A stretch of DNA of 64,000 nucleotides from NCBI GenBank assembly GCA_905250125.1, contig CAJNOL010001248.1:7697-71696 (forward strand). The letters are read 5' to 3'. The DNA is from Rotaria sordida (lineage: Eukaryota; Rotifera; Eurotatoria; Philodinida; Philodinidae). The notes beneath the pieces are model-generated. The model did not search any database, was not told the DNA's origin, and saw only the letters and a list, made by a program, of their open reading frames with translations. The position numbers were made by a program, and so were the translations under genes. Each line of letters begins with the position of its first letter. Position 1 is the stretch's first letter. Of this stretch, positions 24,952 through 37,608 are shown in pieces.

Positions 24952-27272
24952 GTAGGTAGCATCATAGTATAATAGTTGATCAATTTATACATCCATATTA
25001 ATCATTATGAAAACAGTAAGCATAGACGCATTCTAGGAGATTATGCAAATATTGTCTGGAAAGATAAGACTCACCACCATAAATATATTGAAACAATATG
25101 TATTTTTATATAGAATAGAAGAAGAAAATGCATTCATATGCTTCGATGCATCAATGGAGAAACAGATATAATTTAATTCTGAACTACTAGTTACTCTTTT
25201 ACCATTAAAAAACTATATATATATATTGAAAATTTATTTTCTCTTTTTTTTTAAAAATAGAATATTGATATATTCAACCTTTATTTTTACATAGTGACCT
25301 TTTAGTTGTCGCATAAAATTGCTTATATCTTTTTTCATTCTCTCCAATGAAAAGGTAAATGTAACAATTATTTTACAATAGAAATCATTGTTATTCATAT
25401 ACAGTCACAAAAGAAAAACAAGGTCAATATGAAAATGACTAAGATATTAATAGTTAGGTTATTTTAAAGTAATAATTGTCGAATACAAAGAGTATTAAAT
25501 TAAAACAAAAAAAGAAAAAGAAAAGAAGATTAAAATAAAAGTATTTAATGGTTAACATAAGAATAAAATGATCATTTCATCAAATTTGATTTTGAAATTT
25601 ATTATATCGATATAATCAATGCTAGTTTAAAAAAGAAAATAGCAAAGTCCATTTAGATCTAAGATTAAAATATACTCTTGCTTGTATGTCAACTGTAAAA
25701 AGAACAATCAATTAGTTTTAATCGATCGGCAAATAGTAAAAAAAAACGAAAAAGATTCAAAGAATCACTATAAAGAACGCCACACTCAATATTCTCTCGG
25801 TTTTTTTTTGCGCAATTTTTACAAAAAGATTGATGAATGTGTTAGAATTCTAGCTGTCTTTTTATTATAAAAGACAGGAAAAAAAAGATAAGACTTGTCG
25901 TCGATATTGCATAAACAGATGAAGATAGTTATGAACTTCGCCTTTTCTTCTCATTTGATAGGCATATAAAAGTGCACATAACCAGAAGAGAATTGTTCGA
26001 ATGTCCTTGAATGGTGATCGGCTTGCAACCTCGACTCCTTTTTTTTTCTTTTCTCTCTCATCAAATTAACAGTTCGAAGGAAAAAGAAGCGAGAAAAAGG
26101 CAGCCTTATATTAGTGTGATTACACTGACTTTTTGTATTCTATTTGCAAGTTAGTATTGCAAACCAATTATTATAAGAGATAGAATGCTCAATCTTATGT
26201 GTGCGTTCTCATAACTCAATGAGACACATACTGTGTATATGTACTTATTTTCTCTGTTTATTTTGAAGGATTCACTTGCCTATTAGTCATAGAAGAGAAA
26301 AAAAAATGAAGAAAAAAAAAAAAACAAGAAAATATTTCTATGAGACGTGACTGACTGGAAAAAAAACTTGTGATATACTATATGAAACAAATGTATTCAT
26401 TCTCAGAGAAATAAAGTGCTATTAAGAGAACAAGTACCATTTATATTATTTTTGGTCTTTATTGTTACTGCAGGTAAGATTATGTCACAATGTCAATTTA
26501 TTTCAAGTTCATATTGAGTTTCTTTCTTTTTTTAAGAAGGAGTTTTTCTATTAATTTGAGCGAATGAATGTTGAATTAAAAAACATCGAAATTATTTTAA
26601 TAGCTATTTTGCAAAGATTTTTATCGTAGAGATGAGAATAAGTAATAATCATTCATTTTCTTTCTATTTATATAGTATGACTAAGATTGAATATTTGTCC
26701 TTGATGTTTGACAAGTTTTTTGCTTCATCATTGATTTGTTTCGACAAGTGTTCTATCGAACAATCTCTTATAAAGAGTTTTTTTTTTCTTTTCTATATAG
26801 AATGACATCATTTTCTTTTTTTTTTTCATTGATTAGTTTATAGTTATTAATCAAATTGATTATGTAGCGGTATTTTTTTTTTTTGTTTATCAAATGTCCG
26901 GTTAAAAAGATAAGAATATTAATTTTTTAATTTTCATTAAAGAAGAATGAATAAGAAATAGTCGTCGGAAAAAAAAAATTCTAAATGATAAAGTTATTTC
27001 CCAAATGAATAAATCTGTGTTTTGTATGTCAAGGTTAATTAAAGGAAAAGTAATGGCACATTGCTATCGGAAACAAAAAGCAGAAAGAATCTAATATTAG
27101 GGTCAATGAAAAAAACTGAATACCCATCGATCCATTCTATCTGATTGATATTTCTTTTTTTCTCTTGATCTAATTGTAAGATAAAAATATATAAATGATC
27201 TATTGTAGAAAGAGACAAGTGGACATGCTTGTACAACAGTGGTGATGTACTACTTAGTCTTTTGTGGTGACT
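23033..27272. other. Long AT-rich spacer with microsatellites
   Basis: No coding pattern. It contains a GA microsatellite (24293-24316), a TA microsatellite (about 24919-24951) and many T-runs. Parts near 26.4-27.2 kb may be 5' UTR or promoter of the metalloproteinase. Confidence 0.5.
24293..24316. repeat. (GA)n microsatellite
   Basis: An uninterrupted AG dinucleotide run of about 24 bases, followed by a degenerate purine stretch. Confidence 0.9.
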
Positions 27273-30200
27273 ATGCCCTGTGGCTTGATCGTCCTCGATT
27301 GTCATCTATTCTTCATCGTTGTTATTCTCATCGAATTAGTCGCATCAAGATCTATTTTAATCGATAGAGATCAACGAGAAATAACAACGTCAACAAATAA
27401 AATAATGCATAAAGATCGAAGACATTCGATATTTGACGACAAGAACAGAGCTGTTTTAGGCGAACTTGTAAGTTTATTTAAAAAGAAATTATAAAAAACA
27501 AAAAAAAAGAAAAAAGACGAATAATTGTTTTTTTTTCTTTCAGCATACATATTTAAGTAATTATGGTTATTTACCCCGTTCTGATTTGGAGACTCGAGCA
27601 ATGAGAACAGATGAAGAATTTCGTTCTGCAATTCGACGTTTACAAACATTTGCTTCAATTCCTGTAACTGTATGTATGATTAGGATTTTATATTTCAAAT
27701 AATATTTATATTTGATTTTATTTTTCCTAGGGTAAACTTGATCAAACAACACTTGATTTAATTCGACGTCCTCGTTGTGGTTTAGCTGATTATGAACCAA
27801 ATCGTTTCCCACGTCCTCATACATATGGAAATCGTCGTCGACGACGTTATGTTTTACAAGGACAAAAATGGGCTAAAACATATTTAACATATAAGTAAGT
27901 AAAAAAAGAAAACAAAGTTATTTATTTCTTAAATAAATAAAAGTTGTTAGAAGAGTTATTGTTGCAAATGTAAATAATATTGGTTTGAATAATGTTTTTT
28001 TCGTATAAATTTGTTTTTTATTTTCAAAAATACATTGAAATTTTTTAATATAAATTTGATTAGATTTTAAATTTTTCCATTGTGTTATATAATCATCATA
28101 TTGATTTAATATTTGTGCATATTGTACAACAAGTAATATTTTATAATTTATTTTAATAGAAGTTAAATCACATTCAATAAATGAATTAGCTTGAATAAAA
28201 CCACGAGCTGGTTGTGAAGCTATTATATCAGGTTGAGTTGTTTTTAATTTAAATATTATTGGAAATGAATTATCATTATAAAATTTTAAATTTATTTTAT
28301 TAAATGATTCAGAAAATTTAAGACATTTTGAAGGTTTTGTACGTAATTCAATTAATTTTTCTTGTTCAGATAATGAACAATATGATTTTTCATAATAAAT
28401 ATTTGATGTTTTAGATTGTTGTGTTTCTATAAGAATATTTTTATCACCAGAATTTTTATTCTCTTCATTCGATAGATCATAAACACTAAGTGTTTTTTTA
28501 TCTTTCCAGTTCATTGAAAATTAGAATACAAAAAAAAAAACTGCTAATAGAAAAATGAATGAGAATCTAACCGCTCTTTTTATTTTTCTAAATAGAATTA
28601 TGAATTATACACCAGATATGTCTCATGATTCAGTTGATCGAGCTATTTATCATGCTTTATTAATTTGGTCTTATCCAAGTCAATTAAGATTTCGTCAAGC
28701 GAACGAAATGGAACATCCTGATATTGAATTTTTATTTGCTCAAGGTTATCATGAAGATGGATATCAATTTGATGGAAAAGGTTATAATTTTATATAGAAT
28801 AGAAATTCATCAATTCTTCCTTTGTTTAGGCTCTGTTCTAGCTCATGCTTTTTATCCTGAAGAACATCTTGGTGGAGATGTTCATTATGATGAAGATGAA
28901 GATTGGACAGCATACAGAGAACATGAATATGGTTTAAGTTAGTATTACGGATTTTTTTTTGTTTAAATGCTTAATTCAAGTACTAGAGATGTAAACCTAT
29001 GCGTAACTTCATAGTGAAGACTTTAAGTTTTTTTTTGTAATTTTGAAATGGAACCAATAGGAAAATGATGTTAAACTACATATTGATAAGAAATTAGACA
29101 CGAAGACATTTATGAGAAATTAGAATGTAGGTCGAAAATTTTCTAAATTCTTTTATCTATTTTTATGTTTCGATGATGGTAGCTGAAATATTTAATAACT
29201 ATGTTCGATAACAACAATAGCGTCAGTGATTCAGTGCGTTGATTTCAAGCGAAAAATTTCGTTTTTATCCTTTTTGAGACTTTCGTATCGATCATTTCCA
29301 GGATAGACCATCAATAACTACACAATATAAATATTCCATATATCTCTATTCAGCTTTAATCAATCAAACTGATTTTTTTTCTCGATGATAGACAACTTGT
29401 TCAAGATTTTATAACGAACCTGTTATATACAGACATTCTTAGGATTAGACATGTGATATTTTTCGTATGTGTAATAGTATACTTTGGCAATATAGATTAG
29501 TGAAACTAGATTGATCTCATTCATTTGAGTTGAAAAGAAGTTATGCTTTATGACAACACTTCTCATTGTGAGTCGTACAAGGTGTCCAGAGAATGATGAA
29601 ACAAACATCATAAATTCAATATCTTCATCGCGCTCTAATCAAATGAGCTGATTTTTTTTCTGAGAATAGAAAACAGTTCCAAGTTTTTGTTGCATCAATG
29701 AACAGCTTATTCATTCATATGAAAACAGTACCACTAAATTCGTGCTAAATAACTAGGACGTCTCATATATAATACAACAAAACTAGTTCGAAAGTGGGTG
29801 TGAGTGTGGATCGCTGAATATATTTCGATCGTCTATGTTCGTGAGCTTCGTTTTAGTAATATAACTCTAAGGCATCAATCCTTCAATTCACTCTTTCAGA
29901 ACATATATCATATAGATACACATACATATCTATAGCACCTAATCGAGTATGGATCATAAATTACAATCTGATTTTTCTTAGTCACTAACCTGACTTAGAC
30001 GCCAACTCAAGTTAGGGACTAAACGTGACTTGAATCCTAACTTAACTTAGAAACTTATTGAAATTAATTATTTATATGACATATCATTATAACTATTAAG
30101 TAAAGTGGGCTATTAAAGTTTAAGACACTTTTATTTTCGAAGTTTTTCATCGAAAATGAGTAACTAGATCAAATTCAAATAGTGATTTTAATAGCTTTTA

Positions 30201-32615
30201 AAGTTCTCTATCGAATAGAATATCTCTCAAATTTACAAAAGAAACTTTCTAAAGAGAGTTCTCTAGAAAACCGTGCCAGGGGAATTTCAGCTCCTAGAGG
30301 ATTTTGACAGAAAGATTTTTCAATATAAGTATCTCAAAGAGCAGGAAATTCTGAAGAAAATCAAGGATCGCCCAGCTCTCTACGATATTTCCTCACGAAG
30401 TTCTAAGCATTAGAAAAAACCGCGTTTTTGATCAAAAAAAAGCTCTAAAATTCGATTAAAACTGCATTTTTTCGTTTTTTCTAATGCTTATAACTTTGTG
30501 AGAGAATATTGTAGAGAGCTGGACGATCTTTCATTTTGTTAAGAATTTCCTGCTCTTTGAGATACTTATATTGAAAAATCTTTCTGTCAAAAATCCTCTA
30601 GAAGTTGAAATCCTTCTGGCACGGTTTTCTGTAAAACTCTCTTTAGAAATTTTCTTTTGAAAATTTGATATATATATTCTATTCTATAGAGAATTTCAAG
30701 AGCTATCCAAATCATTATTTGAATTTGATCTAGTTACTTATCTTTGATGAAAAATTTCAAAAAAAAAAGTGTCTTAAACTTTTGCGGTGCAGTTCACAGT
30801 AAGTATCAATAGCTATAATAACAAAAGGTTTCTATTGACCATCCTCAATTGCTAAGAAAAAAAATTAGCCATGTTGATTACAACAGACTGAAAATTTTCA
30901 GTGTTTTTATCGTCTAGTTATTTATAATTCACCGTATATATCTTAGATAGATATCTTACTCCCCAACTTAACTTAAACAGTATAAATAGATACTCAGTGA
31001 CACATCCTGAAATTCTAAGTAAAAAAAATCTGTATCATAGTTTAACTTGATTGCGAATTAGTTTTTTTGCTATATTAAAAATTGATTAAAAGAAAATTTT
31101 TCTGTTTTTGTTTTTATTTTAGTGGATTTATTCTCAGTAACTGTTCATGAATTAGGACATTCATTAGGTTTAATGCATTCAAATATCCCCGATGCAATTA
31201 TGTTTCCCTATTATCGTGGTTATTCAAAAAGTATTAAATTACATAGTGATGATATAGCAGCTATTCGAAGACTTTATGGAGGTAAATAAAATAAAAATTA
31301 ATAGAAAAACAAATGAAAGAAAAAAATTTATTTATTTTCTAGATCCTCCAATAGAAGTTATAATTCCATCATCATCATTAAATTCTGATGAAATAACACG
31401 AACAACAAATGATTATACAACATTACAATCAACAACAACAACAACTATAATTGAAACAACAACGACAACTTTAATGTCAACATTAACAACAATTGAAACA
31501 ACGAGTTCAACTAATCCGATAACAACTTTAGCGATAACTAATCAAGAAAAAATTTATAGTGAAGCAACAACAACGATAGTAGCATTAAATCATTCATATG
31601 AAACTAAAGATCAACATATAACAAAATCAACAAATCATCGATTCCAATCACATTTCGAAAATCATACATTAACAGAACAAATTAAAATAAATTATATAGA
31701 TCGATCAAAATTAGATTTATGTGATGGATTTTATGATGCTATTACAATGTATAAAGGAATTTTATTCATATTTAAAGGACAAGTTTGTTATTTTTATTCT
31801 TAAGTTATATTTATTTTTGTTTTTTTTTTTAAATAATTTAGTATTTTTGGCAATATGATCGACGTGGTTTAGATGCTTCATCACCAATGATTAATAATGC
31901 TTTTTGGTTAGGATTACCAGAAACATTAACAAAAATTGATGCTGCTTATGAACGATCTGATGGTCGTTTAATGCTTTTTTCAGGTATAAGATCTTTATTC
32001 GATTGAGAAAAAAAAACCAATAAACAAACAAGAACTATGTTTTACTTTAGGTCGTCAATATTGGATATTTGATGATAATAAAATATCGATTGAAGAAGAT
32101 GGTTCTAGTTATCCACGTAATATAAGTTTACTTGGTCTTCCAACACATGTTGATCGTATTGATGCAGCATTTTTATGGTCATTTAATCGTCAAGCTTATC
32201 TTGTTTCATCAAATCTGTATTGGTCATTAGATGAACGATGGAATCGTGTTAATACTGATGATTATCCAAGAGATATGACCATGTGGCAAGGAATTGATAT
32301 TCCACTTGATGATGCTTTTGTTGATTTAACTGGTAAATATTAAATTCTTATTTAATTATTTATTTTTTGTTATTCAAATTTTGATTTTTTGTTTTTTAAA
32401 ATATAGGTTCAACATATTTTTTTAAAGGTCTAGATTTTTGGCGTTTAAATAATACAAGTATGGAAGCAGCAATAGATTATCCACGTTCAATAAATACTGA
32501 TTGGCTTTTTTGTGATAAGCCTCGATCTTTATCATCATCATTATTATTATCATTTCAATCGACTTATATCTTATTAATTATTCTTTTTATTATTCTTCAT
32601 GATTCTTCGCTCTAA
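27273..32615 (+). CDS. Matrix metalloproteinase with hemopexin domain and hydrophobic C-terminus
   Basis: Ten exons in phase: 27273-27467, 27544-27669, 27731-27894, 28596-28780, 28830-28937, 31123-31281, 31343-31782, 31842-31983, 32051-32332, 32407-32615; about 669 aa. Order: signal peptide (residues 1-27, hydrophobic LFFIVVILIELVA), propeptide with cysteine switch PRCGLAD (Cys123), a basic furin-type site of five Arg (about 142-146), and catalytic domain with zinc motif HELGHSLGLMH (268-278) and Met-turn IMFPYY. A Thr-rich linker (about 330-400) and a hemopexin domain (Cys in LDLC to Cys in FCDKP) follow. The last 20 or so residues are hydrophobic (TYILLIILFIILHDSSL), suggesting a GPI signal or membrane anchor. 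It would cleave extracellular matrix at the cell surface. ATG 27273 gives the signal peptide. The fifth intron is 2.2 kb and holds a MITE; the third holds another gene. Confidence 0.93.
27918..28514 (-). CDS. VAP-like MSP-domain protein with C-terminal membrane anchor, nested in the metalloproteinase intron
   Basis: A single open frame of 198 aa, entirely inside metalloproteinase intron 27895-28595 and on the opposite strand. The N-terminal 60 or so residues are polar. The middle resembles an MSP (major sperm protein) domain: NLKFYNDNS, PIIFKLKTTQPDIIASQPARG, then NSFIECDL and KILLVVQYA. The 'FKhKTT.P' core is the typical VAP signature. The C-terminus is a hydrophobic helix (LFKPILFTFATITLLTTFIY) followed by LRNK, a tail anchor. 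VAP proteins sit in the ER membrane and bind FFAT-motif partners at contact sites; that role here is by family only. The basic FFAT-binding residues cannot be checked by eye. Confidence 0.75.
   Translation of the reverse strand: MNWKDKKTLSVYDLSNEENKNSGDKNILIETQQSKTSNIYYEKSYCSLSEQEKLIELRTKPSKCLKFSESFNKINLKFYNDNSFPIIFKLKTTQPDIIASQPARGFIQANSFIECDLTSIKINYKILLVVQYAQILNQYDDYITQWKNLKSNQIYIKKFQCIFENKKQIYTKKTLFKPILFTFATITLLTTFIYLRNK
30103..30799. mobile_element. Tc1/mariner-type palindromic MITE in the metalloproteinase intron
   Basis: Arms of about 300 bp are inverted copies. Each outer end has AAAGTTTAAGACAC and further in GATCTAGTTACTTAT or its complement. TA dinucleotides flank both ends (30101-30102 and 30800-30801). 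The loop of about 80 bp is at 30410-30490. No transposase. A single-arm relative is at 19970-20186. Confidence 0.8.
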
Positions 32616-33565
32616 GCATCTCATACATTCTTTTATTTGTTTGTTTTTTTTTGATTTTTTGGCTTGTGTCTGATACTCATTTGTATGTGTGTGTCGCCGC
32701 CAAAATAGAATGTATCCATTTTTTTTCTCAGGCCACTATAGTCTTCATTGATGAAAACAAATACAAATATTAAGAAAAATGAAAATAAATATGAAATCGT
32801 GATCGTGAAAAATGAACATTTCGTAGACCTACATCGTTCTTTGTATTCTTTTTCTTTCTTTCGCCTTGTTTGTTTGTTTTTTTTTTATTCGTATTTCTTA
32901 TTCTTCTTCACAGTACTCTAGTCGATTATTGAGAAATAAAGAAATTCTTTTATTATTTAATTATTTCTTTTTTTTTTTTACACAAGAATAAAAAATAGAC
33001 AAGATATATAACATTATTAATTTGTCGTTCTATGTCGATTTCAGATGAAACTTTAATTAATGAAAATATATACATTTATCAATGAGTTTTGCAATAAACA
33101 TTCCAAAGGTTAATTGATTTTGTTATATGAATTTTTTTGTTTAAATTATAGAAATATTGAAAGTTATGAAGAAAAATGAATCAATATTTATCTGTAAAAA
33201 AAACAAAAAAAGATGATTTTATATTTTATAGTTTTGACATTTTTATATGTACTGATGCAGGATTGAATATTAGAATAACAAAAAGAAAAACAATTTTAAG
33301 ATCTTTAATAATAAAAAACTGAAGAGTAAAGGATTGAGACTTGTTTGTTTTTGTTTATATAATGGTTTAAAGCTAAAACAAATATTTGTTTCTTCATAAA
33401 CAACCCTGCAAGTCATATTCTTTATTCTGAAATGTATTATTATTATTATTCATGAATGTTTCTTGTTCTTTTCTGAGTAATATATATCGGTTCTTGTTAA
33501 TCTATAATTTTAAAAAGATTCAATGGTTTCTATTCTTTTTATAAATATTCAATTGCTTTATACTA
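32616..33565. other. Metalloproteinase 3' region and spacer
   Basis: AT-rich with several AATAAA-like signals (for example near 32935) and no coding pattern. Confidence 0.5.
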
Positions 33566-34747
33566 CAGTAGTGTGCAAAATTATAAGAACAGACACTTTC
33601 TTAGTATATTTGTTTTATTTTCATTTACATTTTTCCTAGTTGCAATGACTTTTGCATCTAGACATATGCATTGAGATGTGGTCTATCCAAAACTGAGATT
33701 TGATTCCCTTGTTTCGAATGTTAAGCTCGAGATACTGCATGTTTATTAAAAATCATGGTTTTTTGCCTGTTCAAAATTCTAAGAACAAACCAGTATTTTC
33801 TTTTTCCTATTTGAGAGAGACATCATTTTGATCCGAATATGATATAGATAGATAGATAGAGGAACTCATTCTGAACACTTTCATAAAAAAAACCTTTTAA
33901 AATTGGTTTATGTTTGGATTTAAAATTGGATTTTAGTGTTCAAGCAAAATTAGCTGAAAATGGCTGAAAAATGTCACTCTCGTGCACATTTTTGGCTACA
34001 CAAACTAAAATGTAGTCGGTATCGCTTTTTTCAGATGTGTGATGTATAGAGGTGATTTTATGCTACAAAATGAAAGGTTTTCAAGCTTTGAAAGTCTATT
34101 TTCTAAAAGGATAATGGCATTTTAAAAACGAACACAGCAAAAAGTGTGAAAAATGGCTTGAAATTGTCGTTTTTTGCTGCATTCATTTTTAAAATACTAT
34201 TATCTTTTTAGAAAACAGACTTTCAAAGCTTGAAAACCTTTCATTTTGTAGCGTAAAATCACCTCTATACATCATACATCTGAAAAAAGCGATACCGACT
34301 ACATTTTAGTTTGTGTAGCCAAAAATGTGCACGAGAGTGACATTTTTCAGCCATTTTCAGCTAATTTTGCTTGAACACTAAAATCCAATTTTAAATCCAA
34401 ACATAAACCAATTTTAAAAGGTTTTTTTATGAAAGTGTTCAGAATGAGTTCCTCTATCTATCTATCTATATCATATTCGGATCAAAATGATGTCTCTCTC
34501 AAATAGGAAAAAGAAAATACTGGTTTGTTCTTAGAATTTTGAACAGGCAAAAAACCATGATTTTTAATAAACATGCAGTATCTCGAGCTTAACATTCGAA
34601 ACAAGGGAATCAAATCTCAGTTTTGGATAGACCACATCTCAATGCATATGTCTAGATGCAAAAGTCATTGCAACTAGGAAAAATGTAAATGAAAATAAAA
34701 CAAATATACTAAGAAAGTGTCTGTTCTTATAATTTTGCACACTACTG
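33566..34747. mobile_element. Near-perfect foldback element, 1182 bp, Tc1-type ends
   Basis: The two halves are almost exact reverse complements: arms of about 575-580 bp and a loop of about 26 bp centred near 34156. Only a couple of mismatches show in an 85-bp stretch compared by eye. The outer ends are CAGTAGTGTGCAAAATTATA and its complement, flanked by TA on both sides, as for Tc1/mariner insertions. No open frame resembles a transposase. Arm identity suggests recent insertion or arm homogenisation. Confidence 0.92.
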
Positions 34748-35500
34748 TATTTCTTCACTGTTAAATACCGAATTATGAGCACATATTATTTAATGTATTG
34801 ATATTTAAATTTGTTCATTTTTCTTAGGTAATATAATAAATTATCAAATGAAAGAAACTATACAAAATTTGATGAACACGAAAAGAAATATGACGATGTA
34901 ATGTAGTTGATTTATTTTTTGGCAAGAAAACATACATTTTCGAAGAAAATAAAGAGTTTTAATTTTAAGTCGAAGTTTCACGGCTTTCCCTCCTTATCAC
35001 AGACTTTACCAACCGAGAATTATAGATATCATGGATATGTAAAACAGACTTAATTTGTCAATTAATTCAATGATTACAATAATAAGAATATTAAATTAAG
35101 TAAAAAAAAACACATAATGAGTAAATAGCACCCATGCAAACAAAAAATAGAAAGCGTATAGAAAAAATTTCTGTTCGAAATGCATACATTAGACAGGTCC
35201 TGATTCAGATGATCGATTATCCTGCAAAATAACTATAGTTTACGAAAGATTTTTTATTTTACGTATTTTGTATAATGAGGCTAGGGAACATATGTTAGTT
35301 CCAGATTTCAGTCCAAAAAAGGGTGTACTAGTAAGTTGTTTCTTTTCATTTTGTACTTGTTGAACCCGGTTACACGTGGACCTCTCTCGTTTCTTTTTTC
35401 TTTTTCTTTCAGTCGTATAATTTTCTCTTTCTTTGCGTATATAAAAAATACATTATTCATTTCAGAAAAAATCTTATTCAGCTAAGAACAAACAAGTAAC
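34748..35500. other. Spacer and 5' region of the 35501 gene
   Basis: AT-rich. Pyrimidine tracts ending in AG (near 35412 and 35465) just before the ATG look like 5' UTR splice acceptors. Confidence 0.45.
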
Positions 35501-35713
35501 ATGTCGCATTCATCGAATCAAAATGTTGAAGATCCTCATGCAAAAATGGCTTCAGAATCAGCACCACCTGGTATGAATTCAATTACAAATACAGTTGGTA
35601 TGCATCCGATTACAAATGAAACATCAACACAAAAACCTCCATCAGATGTACGACGAGGAAGTTGTGATAAACCAGGATGTACTGATGACCATAGTGGAAA
35701 ACCACATGAATAA
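35501..35713 (+). CDS. Small hydrophilic, probably disordered protein (70 aa)
   Basis: An intact ATG-to-TAA frame after a likely 5' UTR acceptor (TTTCAG, ending 35465). The product is rich in Ser, Thr, Pro, Asn and His, with repeated MxSITN/MHPITN segments and a Cys pair in CDKPGCTDDH near the end. No signal peptide or membrane helix. I do not recognise a family. The low hydrophobicity would fit a small stress or chaperone-like protein, but nothing shows that. Codon use matches real genes nearby (A/T third positions without T-runs), which is why I keep it. Confidence 0.6.
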   Translation: MSHSSNQNVEDPHAKMASESAPPGMNSITNTVGMHPITNETSTQKPPSDVRRGSCDKPGCTDDHSGKPHE

Positions 35714-37049
35714 AATAAAATCTATTCTTTTTTTGTCGTATTTTTTTAATGTTTGTTCCTATAAAATATTAATTCTAGCAATTTATTTGTATGTAATAAG
35801 CGTATAAAACCTTCAATTTGTCAATATAAATTCTGATTGGTAAAAAAAATGATTTATATTTATTTTGAAAGAAAGACGAAAAAAAATACTACACAACATA
35901 ATTCCATTAGATGTCGTGTTATTTTTATATTATTATTATTTTCGAACGAAAAAGCTTTACAGTCAAATAGAATTCGAAACAAAAAAAAACAAACGAAACC
36001 TGCACTAAACAGTTGTTATTTATTAAAAAATCCACACGTGTTACTTGGATGTTTCGAACACTGAACGGAAAAAAAAAATTATTAATTGCCGATGATTATC
36101 AATGATTATTTTGATTGGAAATATTGAAATTTTAATTCCATTAAATTCCTCAAAAATAAATTTATAATATAGTTCATTTGAAGACTCTTCATAAGGATAA
36201 CTTTACACAATCTATAGTGAATATTAATAACAGTCTTTTTAATTTATTTCTACAATTTTACTTTACATAAGAAATATTTATTGATATATGAGATAGAGAA
36301 AAAAAAAAGAAATAGTTATTTTTAACATTGTTTCTTCTTATCTGTAGATTTTCAAAATAAAAAAATAAATATGATGCAAAATCGTCTAGGTCACAAATGT
36401 ATTAATATTCAAGTTTATATTAAAAATAAAGATTTAAAACTAAATAAAAACGTAAAATATTGTGACATTGATTGATTTCTAATAAAAATGTGTATTCGCT
36501 TTTTTTTTTCTAAACGAATACATATTAAACAATATTTCATTCAATGTTATGTCTTATGCAACTTAGATTTTATATTTCTTGAGCAACAAATCTGTTCAAT
36601 CAAGTTAATTTTAATCATCCAAATTTAACTAAATTAATGTTTATCAAATTTAGAATTGTAATTAATTGATAAAAGAATAATATCGATGTATTTATTTTAC
36701 AATTATAAATTAATATAGAGATCACAAATAAAAGATGTATCAAAAAAAGAGTAGAAGTTTTTTTTTAATAAGAAACTATATGATAACAAGAAAGAAGCGT
36801 AGCGATAGTACAATATGCATAAAAATATCTTTACAGAAACTATCAAAACACTATAATCTAATAAACTAATGAAGAATGATGGTGATATAAATAAGTTGTA
36901 AATAAAGTAAATATATTACGATAAATATATTGTTTCATTATCAGATAATTTATTTTGGCAAATCATTTGACAAAAAGATGATCTATAGTATTTTGTTTCG
37001 AAAATATTCATCAATACTCTTGAATAGTAGATAGATTATTAAATAATTA
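35714..37049. other. AT-rich spacer
   Basis: No coding pattern beyond chance frames with long A-runs. Confidence 0.5.
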
Positions 37050-37608
37050 GTTATTGCTACTCATCATCGTGTTCAAGATTTTGAAATCGTTGACAATCAA
37101 GAGAAAGATACTATTCTTCGTCAATATAAAAAAAAAACATTAAGTCAATTAATTGAAAAACATGATTGACAATTAAATAAATCACTAGCAGTTTATGTAG
37201 TTGCTCGTTTTATAACGTTTTCAGTATTATATTGACTTGATTCTCATCGTCATAATTTTCTTATTCGTTTATAATATGATGAAAAATTAATTACATATAA
37301 TTCAATTCTCTGATCAACCGAGAATTTCACTTGAGACAGCTAATTTAACTGAATTATCTTTGATTGATGAAATTTTTGGACAAACATAGAGTCATACTTT
37401 TCTGGAAGGTACTCCTAATTTTCATGGCATTGTTATGTATAGTACTGTATTCAACAGAGCCAAACTTTATAATGTTGATTTTTCTTCTACTATAAATAGT
37501 TTGTTCTGTAGTGACATTGAACCGAAAAGTGTATTATTATATTTTGAAAAGAATGATCTAACATCTACTTTGTTTTCGAAAGCTATTTATGACAATATTT
37601 CATTTTGA
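37050..37608 (+). pseudogene. Dead pentapeptide-repeat protein gene
   Basis: The conceptual translation carries the family's N-terminal helical region (DNQEKDTILRQY, LSQLIEKHD, LNKSLAVYVVARF, then LDSHRHNFLI and DEKLITYN). After a frame change come short repeats of the AxLxN type (ISLETANLTELSL, FNRAKLYNVDFS, TLFSKAIYDNISF). At least four in-frame stops interrupt it, including a TAG after FGQT. The layout matches eukaryotic and bacterial pentapeptide-repeat proteins in which a helical leader precedes the repeats. Function in the family is unclear, and this copy is not functional. Confidence 0.6.
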
